Positions 44,395 to 53,798 of a stretch of 64,000 nucleotides of DNA are shown one piece after another (position 1 is the first letter of the stretch; each line of letters starts with the position of its first letter). This stretch comes from G963422445 sp963422445 (GTDB lineage Bacteria; Pseudomonadota; Alphaproteobacteria; Thalassobaculales; Thalassobaculaceae). Location of the stretch: positions 3,720,001-3,784,000 of the forward strand of contig OY729512.2 in NCBI GenBank assembly GCA_963422445.2, in the 5' to 3' direction. Below the pieces are notes generated by a model, which was given only the letters and a program-made list of their open reading frames with translations, did no database searches and had not been told where the DNA came from. A program made the translations under genes and the position numbers.

Positions 44395-45444
44395 CTAGCT
44401 CTTCGTCGCTGCCCCGCCGGACTCCGCCGCAAGGCGTCTGCAGGCAGCCAGGTATCGCTCCATGACAGCAGGCTCGGCGTAGTTCGACTTGAACGAGGCG
44501 AGCGCCGCGTCGGCGCGGGTCTTCGCGGAGTCTGGCGCAGCGAACGCCGCCGTCATCGCCTCGGCCAATGCCGCCGGATCGTCGAACGGAACGAGCAGTG
44601 CAGTCTGATCGTCGAGAGTCTCCAGCGGACCGCTCACGCGCGTGGCGACGATGGGGACGCCGCAGGCCATCGCCTCCAGGACCACAATGCCGAAGGGTTC
44701 GATCCTGGAGGGCAGCACGAACAGGTCCGCATCGGCGAGGAATGCCGCAACATCGTCGACCCAACCGCAGAACGTCACGCGATCCCCGATCCCGAGCCGT
44801 GCGGCCAGCGCCTTCAACGAATTGCGCTCGGGTCCGTCGCCGCCGATTTCAAGCCTGAACGGCGCGCCCTGCGCGGCTGCGTGCAGCAGAACATCGAACC
44901 CCTTCTTGTGCACGAATCGACCGAGGGTCTTCGCCACCCCATCGGTTGGCCGCGGCGCTCTAGCGACCGCAACCGGCTCTAGTGAACGGAAATGAGGGAT
45001 GCGCTCCAGGCGATCGGCCGACACACCGTTCTCGCGCAGATAAGCCTCTTGATCCGCCGTCGTCGGCACAAACAGGTCAACAGCGCGATAGTATTTCAGG
45101 TCAATCATGGTGTGCAGCATGGCGAGCGTGGGATAGCCGGCGGACCGCGCGGCCCTGCCGCCAAGCGCGCTCGCGCGCGCCATGTGAGTCTGCACCACAT
45201 CCGGCGCGAATCGCCGCAGCAGGCGGCCGATCGACCAACGGCATAGCGGATCCCAAGTGCCGTGGCAGCGCACGCGCGCGCATTGGAGGTCCGCGCGCCG
45301 ATCGAGGGCATCCATCGCGTCGCTCTCTGCCGCCCCGATGGCGAGGACCTCATGCCCGCGCGATGCAACGGCTCCGCACAGGTCGATAAAAACCTGCTCC
45401 CCTCCGCCCAGCCGGCGCGCCAGCATGATCTGGGCAATGCGCAT
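44395..45444 (-). CDS. Glycosyltransferase family 4 protein
   Basis: This 349-aa GT-B glycosyltransferase transfers an activated sugar in surface-glycan or lipid-linked saccharide assembly. The N-lobe starts MRIAQIMLARRLGGGEQVFID. The C-lobe has LEIGGDGPERNSL, VTFCGWVDDV and the nucleotide-sugar motif SRIEPFGIVVLEAMACGVPIVATRVSG (EX7E). Start ATG 45444 overlaps the stop of the upstream methyltransferase (TGATG). Its stop TAG is supplied by the inverted end of the IS1380 element, so the natural C-terminus may be slightly altered. The catalytic parts are complete. It is the only intact gene of the glycan locus. Confidence 0.85.
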   Translation of the reverse strand: MRIAQIMLARRLGGGEQVFIDLCGAVASRGHEVLAIGAAESDAMDALDRRADLQCARVRCHGTWDPLCRWSIGRLLRRFAPDVVQTHMARASALGGRAARSAGYPTLAMLHTMIDLKYYRAVDLFVPTTADQEAYLRENGVSADRLERIPHFRSLEPVAVARAPRPTDGVAKTLGRFVHKKGFDVLLHAAAQGAPFRLEIGGDGPERNSLKALAARLGIGDRVTFCGWVDDVAAFLADADLFVLPSRIEPFGIVVLEAMACGVPIVATRVSGPLETLDDQTALLVPFDDPAALAEAMTAAFAAPDSAKTRADAALASFKSNYAEPAVMERYLAACRRLAAESGGAATKS

Positions 45445-46243
45445 CAACCCATCAGCCCGCGTTGGCTGTCAACCACGACCCCTTCTTTTCTCACGATGAC
45501 GCAAGACTGAAAATAAGGGTTCACCAACCAGCGCAATTTGCTCATCGACCGCTTCCATCGATCGAAGTGAATAAAGGGAATAGGAAAACGAAAGATATGA
45601 CGAAATATGATCCATGGCCGTTTTCGAACATTATCCCTATATGAGCCCACGGTAATAATATCTCGCTCCATGACCTGTACAGTCCTGAACAGCGAAACTA
45701 CCTCGTCTGGAGTGGTCGGAACATAGTATCGATCGGATCGCGATGATGAGGGTAGCTGTACGGCACGGTCACCACGATGTAACCACCTTCCGGAACCAAG
45801 CTCAGACACCGGAGAGCTACATCTTCCGGATCCCGGACGTGCTCTAACATGTTGCAGCAAAGTACGGACTTTGCATTTAGCACCTTGAGCCGCTCCATGT
45901 CCGCGTCATCCGCAATATCCGCCCTGATATCTATTCCGTCTCCGCTCCGCATATCGGAATGGATTATTTTCACACCACGCCTCTGCAGGGGATCGATCAG
46001 GACGTCACGAATCCAGGGCTGCGTCGTCTCCCGATATTCCCGAGTTGAGCTCCCGATATTAAGCATCGGCGAAAGAGCGCTTGAATCGACGTCTCTAAGT
46101 TTCTCAACAATCCAAGATGCTTCATTCTTATGCAAGACTGGTCCCTCTGACCTCATCGAAACAAGTAATGTAGAAGTCTCAAGCGTACCAATCTTTCTCA
46201 CTCCGACCAACCCAGTAAGAACAGTCTCCAGACTCAAACACAA
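45444..46243 (-). pseudogene. SAM-dependent methyltransferase, frameshifted
   Basis: The first part (NEASWIVEKLRDVDSSALSPM, LNIGSSTREYRE, VLCCNMLEHVRDPEDVALRC, IVVTVPYSYPHHRDPIDT) is a class I methyltransferase with the LEHV helix of polysaccharide-linked enzymes. At about 45718-45725 an indel moves the frame; the tail (PTTPDEVVSLFRTVQVMERDI) ends at 45444, overlapping the glycosyltransferase start. The 5' limit is uncertain: TTG 46243 or 46237 follow directly on the previous gene, and ATG 46156 is another option. The Arg- and Ile-rich, less GC-biased text differs from the core genes. Confidence 0.7.
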
Positions 46244-46248
46244 AAAAA

Positions 46249-47413
46249 CTAACCCTTGCGCGCAGAGGGCACAGCCGTGAGCGGCACCAACAGCGCAACC
46301 GAAAAAATCAACGCGAGCCACCAGTTCTGCCACTGGCCGAATGCCACACATGCAATGGCCAGAGCGCCGACAAGTAGGGCCTGCCCGCAATGCCGGGTCG
46401 GGCGCGATGCAGCGTTCAGCTTTGTCACAATCAAGCAGAGCAAAGCGAGCGCGATGACGGCGCCGACAGCGCCCAGCTCAAGCATGATCTGCAGCGGCGC
46501 GTTATGGGGGTGCAATGCCGCGATGTCGCGGCCGGTGTCGCTATGCTCTGGGTACAACGACCCCAGGTGACGAGAACCGTCAAAACCCCATCCCAGAAGC
46601 GGTTTCTCTGCAATCCGCTGAACGGAGAAATCCCATATCTCCACGCGATGCCGGGCCGACTCAGCCAGCCAAACGGCCCGGTGCCATCCGTGACTGTGCA
46701 TTACCCTAGCCGCGAACGGCATGCCCACGAAGACCAATAGGCTCGCGGTAATCGTGACGACGAGTCCCAGCTTGCGATGACCCAGAGCCAACAGCATGGT
46801 GGCGATGCCTGCGACAAATCCCAGCGTTGCCGCCGCACTTTCCAGAAAAATCGAAGCGATTCCCAGGAGAACAGGGATCACCAGTGCCTTCCAGCCAAGA
46901 CCTCTGGCCCAGAGATAGGCCGCCAACGGCCAGACGATCAACGCCATCGCCACGGCCCCGCGATTGAACCAAACGGCTCCGGTCCTGGTGTCTGCTGCCT
47001 TGACAGAGCCCAGCAGCGGATAGTCGAGCCCGATTTCCACTGCCATGAAGGCCAGGCTCACCCCGAAACCGATGATGAGCCACTGCCCGATACGAACTTT
47101 CGCCGCGTCGTCCAATGCGATTGTGATAGGGAACAAGACCATTGCCGCCGCAAAAATAACCACAATACGGAGGGCGAGAATAAGTGATTGGTTGACGTCC
47201 AAGCCCCAAGATAGAGGTAATGGCGCACCACACGACCAGCATGGTGAGAGCGATTGAAATGCGCCAATCGGGTACGGGAAACCGTCTGTAGGCCCACCAA
47301 TGGGTTGGGACGGCCAGGACCGCCGCAAGCAGCAGAAGAACCACGGTGCCTTTGGGCGCCACGACGCTGACGATTGGCAACAACGCGGCGAACGCACAAA
47401 AAATTAGGGACTT
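46249..47413 (-). pseudogene. O-antigen ligase/polymerase-like membrane protein, truncated and frameshifted
   Basis: This is a polytopic membrane protein with about ten hydrophobic segments. The Wzy_C/O-antigen-ligase pattern is visible in LLGWGFDGSRHLGSLYP followed by ALHPHNAPLQIMLELGAVG, with the family's conserved His. The 5' end is cut off by IS copy C at 47414, and the first readable part (LIFCAFAALLPIVSVVAPKG) ends in a frameshift at about 47205, where GGGG replaces an expected GGG. The C-terminal 330 residues are intact. It is upstream of the methyltransferase and glycosyltransferase, consistent with one glycan operon. Confidence 0.75.
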
Positions 47414-48911
47414 GAGCTTCTTGCAAAATTGCCGGCCCGACCGGTTTTTTGCCTTCTCGAGGCCGATTTTGTTGTCGAGGGCCTGGGTTTCGGGGCCACC
47501 TCGTGGTCTGTTGTGTTTCCGCAACAACAAGATACCGAGGAGCTGACCCCGATGACCCTTGGCTCGACCCTATCCGATCTCTGGCACCGATTTCAAGGGG
47601 ACCTTTTCCCTGCGTTGGCCGAGGCGGTCGGTCCTCTCCTGGAGACGCACAAGCGCTTCGTGACAGCTCTCGATCTCGTCAAGGTGGAGGGCTTCGTCGA
47701 TGGGGTGTGGACCGGTCCGGGTCGGCCCCGGGAGGATCGCCAGGCGCTGGCCCGTGGCTTCATCGCCAAGGCGGTGTGGGGTCTGCCGACGACCCGCCAC
47801 CTGATCGACAGGCTCAAGGTGGACCCGACGTTGCGCCGACTGTGCGGCTGGTCGCGTGTCGCGGAGATCCCGCGTGAAGCGACGTTTTCGCGGGCGTTTG
47901 CCGAATGGTCGCAGTCCCGTCTTCCGGAGAGGATGCACGCGGCTCTGGTTGCAGAGACACTGGGCGACGCGCTCATCGGCCACGTGTCGCGGGACCCGAC
48001 GGCCATCGAGGCCCGGGAGACGCCGGCCCCGACGCCGAAGGCCAGGACGCCGAACCGCAAGCGCGGCCGGCCCCGCAAGGGCGAGGAGAGGACGAAGGAG
48101 CCTGGGCGTCTCGAACAGCAAGCGAACGGGATGGATCTCGATGAGAGGCTCGACGCGCTGCCGAAGGTCTGCGATCACAGGGCAAAGAAGACTGCCAAGG
48201 GGGTCATGGAGGCTTGGCGCGGTTACAAGCTGCCTATCGACACAGCAGACTGCGGGGTGCCGCTGAGGACCGTCCTCACCGCGGCATCCGTCCATGACAG
48301 CCAGGTCGCGATCCCGCTGGCGATGATGACCGCCGGGCGTGTGACCAATCTCTACGATCTCATGGACGCGGCCTATGATGCCAGGGAGATCTACCAGATG
48401 AGCGAACGGCTTGGCCATGTGCCGATCATCGATGTCAATCCGCGCCGGGACAAGGACCTCAAGGAGGAGCGAGACCGGGAGGCCCGGGCCCGGCGTGCAA
48501 TAGGCCCTGTCGATCCCGAGAGCGTGCGGTTCCGGATCCGGTCCGGTGTCGAGAGGACCAACGCCCGCCTCAAGGATGAGTTTGGCGGGCGCCATGTCCG
48601 CGTCCGTGGACATTCCAGGGTCGCCTGCCATCTCATGTTCGGCATCCTGGCCCTGGCGGCTGACCCGTTGATACGTCTCGCCGTCCCATAGCGCGGCTCC
48701 GACAACGCATGCCGACCCTTCACGGCCCTCTCGTAGAGAGTGGCCCGGAGAGGCGTATCCCGATGTCCACAAAGGTCCCTGTTTGGTCTCATCATCTCTG
48801 ATGAGACACCGCGAATCCATGGATTCCGACCTCCAGGTGCAGAGGTGACCGGGATCAACCGACCGATCCGGGCTCACCGGACCCTGGGGACAGGAATTTT
48901 GCAAGAGGTTC
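47414..48911 (+). mobile_element. IS4/IS5-superfamily element, copy C (complete)
   Basis: This copy is about 1.5 kb with the same ends as copy A, inserted in the 5' part of the O-antigen ligase-like gene. The short sequence ACT occurs near both outer edges, but a target duplication is not convincing. Confidence 0.85.
47552..48691 (+). CDS. DDE transposase, IS4/IS5 superfamily, copy C
   Basis: This 379-aa gene is full length and collinear with copy A. Differences include PVDPESVRF for HVDPETVRV, KDEFGG for KDECGG, and LEQQANG for LERQANG. Catalytic positions (RDPTAIEAR, MDAAYDA, ERTNARLKDE) are kept. With copy A it is one of the two uninterrupted members of this family here. Confidence 0.87.
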   Translation: MTLGSTLSDLWHRFQGDLFPALAEAVGPLLETHKRFVTALDLVKVEGFVDGVWTGPGRPREDRQALARGFIAKAVWGLPTTRHLIDRLKVDPTLRRLCGWSRVAEIPREATFSRAFAEWSQSRLPERMHAALVAETLGDALIGHVSRDPTAIEARETPAPTPKARTPNRKRGRPRKGEERTKEPGRLEQQANGMDLDERLDALPKVCDHRAKKTAKGVMEAWRGYKLPIDTADCGVPLRTVLTAASVHDSQVAIPLAMMTAGRVTNLYDLMDAAYDAREIYQMSERLGHVPIIDVNPRRDKDLKEERDREARARRAIGPVDPESVRFRIRSGVERTNARLKDEFGGRHVRVRGHSRVACHLMFGILALAADPLIRLAVP

Positions 48912-49344
48912 ACTCGTGTGCTTGACTCCACTTAACACTATATGTAGCGCATTTTCTGGTTGAATACGTCTACATCTGGTTTTGGTGGAGTTATGTATGT
49001 AAGCCCCAATAATTACGGTCAGAATTGCCTTCGGCCTGCTCCGAGTCCGGGCACCGGCCGACCCGTCGCGACGGTCTTCGGAAGACAGGGACATACCGGT
49101 CACGGGGCGCTGTCAGGCGCGTTCCGATACCCGGCCAGCCACGTCAACCCTCTTGGGACGATCGGCAAGATCGCGTCGATCAGTGTCAACTTATCGATGC
49201 CCGCGTCCAACCAATCGCGTGTGGGTGTGGTCACAGCCCCAATGCCCGCCACGCCGAATTGCTGCGTCTGAAGCACGACCAAGTGCAAGACATCCCGTTG
49301 CGGATTACGGTGCGGATGGGAGCAGCCGGCGGCGATTCCCGAAC
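48912..49344. other. Stretch without recognisable gene between two IS elements
   Basis: Short frames on both strands (for example minus 49100-49288) match nothing I know. It may be what remains of the glycan locus upstream of the ligase-like gene. Confidence 0.4.
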
Positions 49345-49348
49345 ACTA

Positions 49349-50403
49349 GGGATTGTCTGAACAAGTCGGTTTTTTCGTGTATACGGGTGTCGTGGCCCGT
49401 GGATGAAACGCCAGAGCCCATCGGGGACGTGTTGTCGTGCCAGGAAATGGGGATTTTGATGCCGAGCCGACCGTCCCCGCCGCCTTGCGGCGGTTGCGGA
49501 CGGACTCCCCCCACGTCAGGCGGTGGCGTCGCGCCCCGCGATGAGCAGATTGGTGAACCCGAGCAGCACGGCGATGCGTTGCGTGGTCTTCGCCAGCCCC
49601 CGATAGCGCACCTTTGCGTAGCCGAAGTGGCGCTTCACATACAGGAACGGATGTTCCACCTTGGCCCGAACCGACGCCTTGCGCCTCTCCGCCGCCTCCG
49701 GGCCCGCCTTGTCCAGCCCCCGGCGCTTGCCGGGCTTCATCGCCACCTCCCAGTCCACGTCCGTGTCCCGGTTCTCCGCGCGCTTGTCCACCCCCTGATA
49801 GCCCGCGTCACCCCACACCTGCTCCTCGCCCCCGTGCAACAGCGCGTGCGCCGTCGCCACATCCGAGACATTCGCCGGCGTCGTCTCCACGCTGTGCGTC
49901 AAGCCCGACTGCGCATCCACCCCGATGTGCGCCTTCATCCCGAAATGCCACTGATTGCCCTTCTTCGTCTGATGCATCTCCGGGTCCCGCTCGCCCTTGC
50001 GGTTCTTCGTCGACGACGGCGCGGCAATGAGACTCGCGTCCACGATCGTCCCCTTGCTCAAGCGGTGTCCGAGAGAGGCCAGATGTGCGTTGATCTCCTC
50101 GAACAGCGTCTCACCCAGACCATGCGTCTCCAGCAAGTGGCGGAAATGCAGGATCGTCGTCTCGTCAGGCAGCGCACCCGAGAGGCGCAACCCCACAAAC
50201 CGCCGTACCGACTCCACCTCGTAGAGCAGGTCCGCCATCCCAGGGTCGCTCAGAGTGTAGAACAGCTGCAACCCAGTGCACCCGCAGCATCACGCTCAGC
50301 GGATAGGGCCGCCGACCGCGACCGGCCTTCGGGTCGAACGGCTCGATGCGGGCCTCCAGCCGCTCCCAGGGAACCAGCCCGTCCATCGTCTCGAGAAAGA
50401 CCT
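49349..50403 (-). mobile_element. IS5-family element, copy 2, truncated
   Basis: The left end GGATTGTCTGAACAAGTCGG follows CTAG (49345-49348), but the right end is missing. Similarity to copy 1 stops at about 50403, eleven bases before IS copy D begins. Confidence 0.88.
49516..50403 (-). pseudogene. IS5-family transposase copy 2, truncated and frameshifted
   Basis: It is nearly identical to the copy at 25147-26107, including the additional G (complement of 50272-50274) between VMLRVHW and the following LQLFYTLSDPGMADLL. The first 25 or so codons and the start are lost at the truncation. The catalytic Asp positions and the terminal KVEHPFLYVKRHF are kept. One codon (Ala) is missing in the AAERRK region. 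Confidence 0.85.
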
Positions 50404-50414
50404 TTTGCCTTTAT

Positions 50415-51788
50415 GAGCTTCTTGCAAAACTGCCGGCCCGAGGCCCGAGCGGTTTTTGCCTTGTCGAGGCTGATCTTGTTGTCGAGGGCCTGGGTTCCGG
50501 GGCCACCTGGTGGTATGTTGTGTTTACAAAATGACAAGATACCGAGGAGGTGACCCCGATGACCCTTGGTTCGTCCCTATCCGATATCCTGCACCGATTT
50601 CAAGGGGACCTTTTCCCTGCGTTGGCCGAAGCGGTCGGTCCTCTCCTCGAGACGCACAGCTGCTTCGTGACAGCTCTCGATCCCGTCAAGGTGGAGTGCT
50701 TCGTCGGTGAGGTGTGGACCGTTCAGGGTCGGCCCCGGGAGGATCGCTGGGCGCTGGCCCGTGGCTTCATCGCCAAGGCGGTGTCGGATCCGACGACGAC
50801 CCGCCACCTGATCGACAGGCTCAAGGTGGACCCGACGTTGCGCCGACTGTGCGGCTGGTCGCGTGTCTTGGGACTCGACGGCCATCGAGGCCCGGGAGAC
50901 GCCGGCCCCGAAGCCGAAGGCCAGGACGCCGAACCGCAAGCGCGGCCGGCCCCGCAAGGGCGCGGAGAGGACGAAGGAGCCTGGGCGTCTCGAACAGCAA
51001 GCGAACGGGATGGATCTCGATGAGAGGCTCGACGCGCTGCCGAAGGTCTGTGATCACGGGGCAAAGAAGACTGCCAGGGGGGTCCTGGAGGCTTGGCGCG
51101 GTTACAAGCTGCCTATCGACACAGCAGACTGCGGGGTGCCGCTGAGGACCGTCCTCACCTCGGCATCCGTCCATGACAGCCAGGTCGCGATCCCGCTGGC
51201 GATGATGACCGCCGCGCGTGTGACCAATCTCTACGATCTCATGGACGCGGCCTATGATGCCAAGGAGATCTATCAGATGAGCGAACGGCTTGGCCATGTG
51301 CCGATCATCGATGTCAATCCGCGCCGGGACAAAGACCTCAAGGAGGAGCGAGACCGGGAGGCCCGGGCCCGGCGTGCAATAGGCCATGTCGATCCCGAGA
51401 CCGTGCGGTTCCGGATCCGGTCCGGTGTCGAGAGGACCAACGCCCGCCTCAAGGATGAGTGTGGCGGGCGCCATGTCCGCGTCCGTGGACATTCCAGGGT
51501 CGCCTGCCATCTCATGGTCGGCATCCTGGCCCTGGCGGCTGACCAGTTGATACGTCTCGCCGCCCCATAGCTCGGCTCCGACAACGCATACCGACCCTTC
51601 GCGGCCCTCTCGAAGAGAGTGGCCCGGAGAGGCGTGTCCCGATGTCCGCAAAGGTCCCTGTTCGGTCTCATCGTCTCCGATGAGACGCCGCGAATCCACG
51701 GATTCCAACCTCCAGGCGCAGAGGTGACCGGGATCAACCGACCGATCCGGGCTCACCGGACCCTGGGCAGGCATTTTGCAAGAGGTTC
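50415..51788 (+). mobile_element. IS4/IS5-superfamily element, copy D, internally deleted
   Basis: The ends are like the other three copies (GAGCTTCTTGCAAAA at 50415; inverted end at 51788). It is the most diverged copy and about 120 bp shorter. Confidence 0.85.
50559..51570 (+). pseudogene. DDE transposase copy D, deletion and frameshift
   Basis: From ATG 50559 (MTLGSSLSDILHRFQGD) the frame runs to RLCGWSRV, then joins directly to the segment encoding DSTAIEARETPAPKPK in another frame. The missing DNA corresponds to AEIPREATF through IGHV of copies A and C. The deletion lies between two CGTGTC sites. Several substitutions (THSCFVTALDP, VECFVGEVWTV) are unique to this copy. The C-terminal part is intact. 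Confidence 0.85.
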
Positions 51789-51817
51789 TAGGGTCAATAC
51801 GTATCCTGCGGCGAGCC

Positions 51818-53536
51818 TCAAAGGGTAGCATAGGCAGCCATCAACGCCACAAGCAGAACCGCGGTAACCCAAGCGACACCATTGCCGACTTCGGTGGTGC
51901 GGCCGAACAGACCGTTCGGTCCGAAATGCCGCCGCGTGTCCTGAATCACGAACCTGGCGACATCGATCAATCCATCGGTCACGGCGCCATATAGCCGGTC
52001 GACCTGGCGGCCGCCCGTCAGTGCCGCGGTCTTCAGACCGCGCCGGTAGATCCAATCGACATCGAGGTTCACGGAACGCATTTCCGGCGGATAGATCCCT
52101 GTCAGCATCAGGACCGTGAAGGCCAGGGCCGAGTACAGCAGCAACTGCAACTGATTGATGACGTGATAGGTCGTATAGGGCGCATAATCGACCGGGAAGG
52201 GCAGGAGGGCGTAAAGCGGTGCCGGATAAATCCCGATCGCGATGCACAGGAAGGCAGTCAAGGCCATCGCCGCAAACATCGGCGCCGGCGCTTCCCGCGG
52301 CCGCCGGCCACTGTCATGCGCGAAAAACGCAAAATACGGAATCTTGATGCCCGAATGATGAAACACGCCGGCCGATGCGAACAGCAGGATCAGCCAGACA
52401 CCCCAATAACCCTCGCCGGCAGCCGCGGTCAGGATCATCGACTTGGACACGAAACCGCTGAACAGCGGGAAAGCGGAAATCGACGCCGCTCCAACAATGC
52501 AGAATCCGGCGGTCCACGGCATGGTCTTGTACAGGCCGCCGAGATCCGATCCGTTGCAGGTGCCGGTCCGGTACAGGACCGCCCCCATGCTCATGAACAG
52601 CAGGGCCTTGTAGAGGATATGGCAAAAGGCGTGCGACGCCGTTCCATTCAAGGCCAGTTCACTGCCGATGCCGATGCCGACGACCATGAAACCGAGCTGG
52701 TTGTTGAGACTATAGGCCAGTACCCGACGCAGATCGTTCTCGATCACCGCGTAGAAGATCGGAAACGCGGTCATCGTGGCGCCAACCCAGATCAGCATTT
52801 CGGTCCCGGCATAGGATCGGGCGAGGGCGTAGATCGCCAGTTTCGTGGTGAAAGCCGAAAGAATGACGGTTCCGCTTACCGTCGCTTCCGGATAGGCGTC
52901 CTGCAGCCAGTTGTGCAGGAAGGGGAAGGCGCATTTGATGCCGAAGGCGAGTAGGATCAACAAGCCGCCCGGTGTCTCGATGCCGAGATGCTCGAAGGTG
53001 ATCGACCCCGTGGCCGAGACATGGATCAGTATGCCGGCGAGCAGGATGACGCCGGCGCCGATCTGGATGATCAGATACCGCATGCCCGCGGCGAGGGCCC
53101 GCTCGGTACCGCGGGCCCAGATCAAGAATACCGAGGCAACGGCCGCGAGTTCGAAGAAAATGAACAGCGTGACAAGGTCGCCGGCAAAAACCGCCGCGAT
53201 GGCCGCGCCGGCATAGACTTGCGCGGCGCCGCGCTGCAGACGGCCGGCATCGTCGCCGATCGCGTAGAGATTCCCGAGAAAAGCGGCAATCAGGAAAATC
53301 GTCCCGAATATCCGGCTAAGAGAATCGAGCCTAAACAGTTCGATCTCAAGGCCTAGAAACACTGTCGTTCCGTGCAGACCGAAGTCGGTCCCGAACAGAT
53401 AAAGCCCGACCACGGGCGGAGCGATCAGAACAAGGACACGCCCGGGCGCCGTGGGCAAGGTCGTCGCGGCCAACCCGACCAGGATGACCAGAAGACCCGG
53501 ATTCACCGGTATCAGAAGGTCAGCGATCGCGGTCAT
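51818..53536 (-). CDS. Mrp/Mnh-type antiporter D-like subunit 3
   Basis: This 572-aa polytopic membrane protein belongs to the proton-translocating antiporter family (NuoL/M/N, MrpA/D). The key Glu in FIFFELAAV and Lys in AFGIKCAFPFLHNWLQDAYPEATVSGT are present, along with a further Lys in ILYKALLFMSMG. The C-terminus extends beyond MrpD length with an amphipathic part (WIYRRGLKTAALTGGRQVDRLYG). It is the last of three D-type genes in this operon and overlaps the small membrane protein gene before it. It probably adds an ion channel to the complex. IS copy D ends 29 bases downstream. Confidence 0.87.
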   Translation of the reverse strand: MTAIADLLIPVNPGLLVILVGLAATTLPTAPGRVLVLIAPPVVGLYLFGTDFGLHGTTVFLGLEIELFRLDSLSRIFGTIFLIAAFLGNLYAIGDDAGRLQRGAAQVYAGAAIAAVFAGDLVTLFIFFELAAVASVFLIWARGTERALAAGMRYLIIQIGAGVILLAGILIHVSATGSITFEHLGIETPGGLLILLAFGIKCAFPFLHNWLQDAYPEATVSGTVILSAFTTKLAIYALARSYAGTEMLIWVGATMTAFPIFYAVIENDLRRVLAYSLNNQLGFMVVGIGIGSELALNGTASHAFCHILYKALLFMSMGAVLYRTGTCNGSDLGGLYKTMPWTAGFCIVGAASISAFPLFSGFVSKSMILTAAAGEGYWGVWLILLFASAGVFHHSGIKIPYFAFFAHDSGRRPREAPAPMFAAMALTAFLCIAIGIYPAPLYALLPFPVDYAPYTTYHVINQLQLLLYSALAFTVLMLTGIYPPEMRSVNLDVDWIYRRGLKTAALTGGRQVDRLYGAVTDGLIDVARFVIQDTRRHFGPNGLFGRTTEVGNGVAWVTAVLLVALMAAYATL

Positions 53537-53798
53537 AATACTCTTCGTCCCGCATCAGGACGACCCGCATGACCTTGGCGGCCAGAACCAGACCGACGCA
53601 AACGACAAAGCCGTAAATGGCATAAAAACCGAACCAGGATTCAACCTGATAATGGGGATGCTTGGTATAGAAGGCGTCGGCCACGAATAATCCGGCGCAG
53701 ATCGCACAAAGCAGGATGATGATCTTGCGGACATTGGCCGGATGGTCGAACCAGCGCGGTGGATCGGCAACTGGCGGTTTTCTTGAAGGGGTCGTCAT
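53520..53798 (-). CDS. Small two-helix membrane protein in Mrp-like operon
   Basis: This 92-aa protein has two hydrophobic helices (IIILLCAICAGLFVADAFY and FGFYAIYGFVVCVGLVLAAKV) and a charged C-terminal tail rich in Asp and Glu. It overlaps both neighbours by a few bases and is therefore translated with them. No named family is recognised. Similar small proteins occur in operons where several D-type antiporter subunits are assembled. It may be an accessory or assembly subunit, by inference from position only. Confidence 0.75.
   Translation of the reverse strand: MTTPSRKPPVADPPRWFDHPANVRKIIILLCAICAGLFVADAFYTKHPHYQVESWFGFYAIYGFVVCVGLVLAAKVMRVVLMRDEEYYDRDR

Larger units (their letters stand above)
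41566..44398 (+). mobile_element. IS1380-family element interrupted by an IS630
   Basis: Inverted ends are similar on both sides: TAGCCCG(C/G)A(C/T)TTCTCACC at 41566-41583 and inverted at 44380-44397. Inside is a decayed transposase split by an IS630 at 41857-43034. The two ends lie against the stop codons of the two neighbouring genes. Confidence 0.8.
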
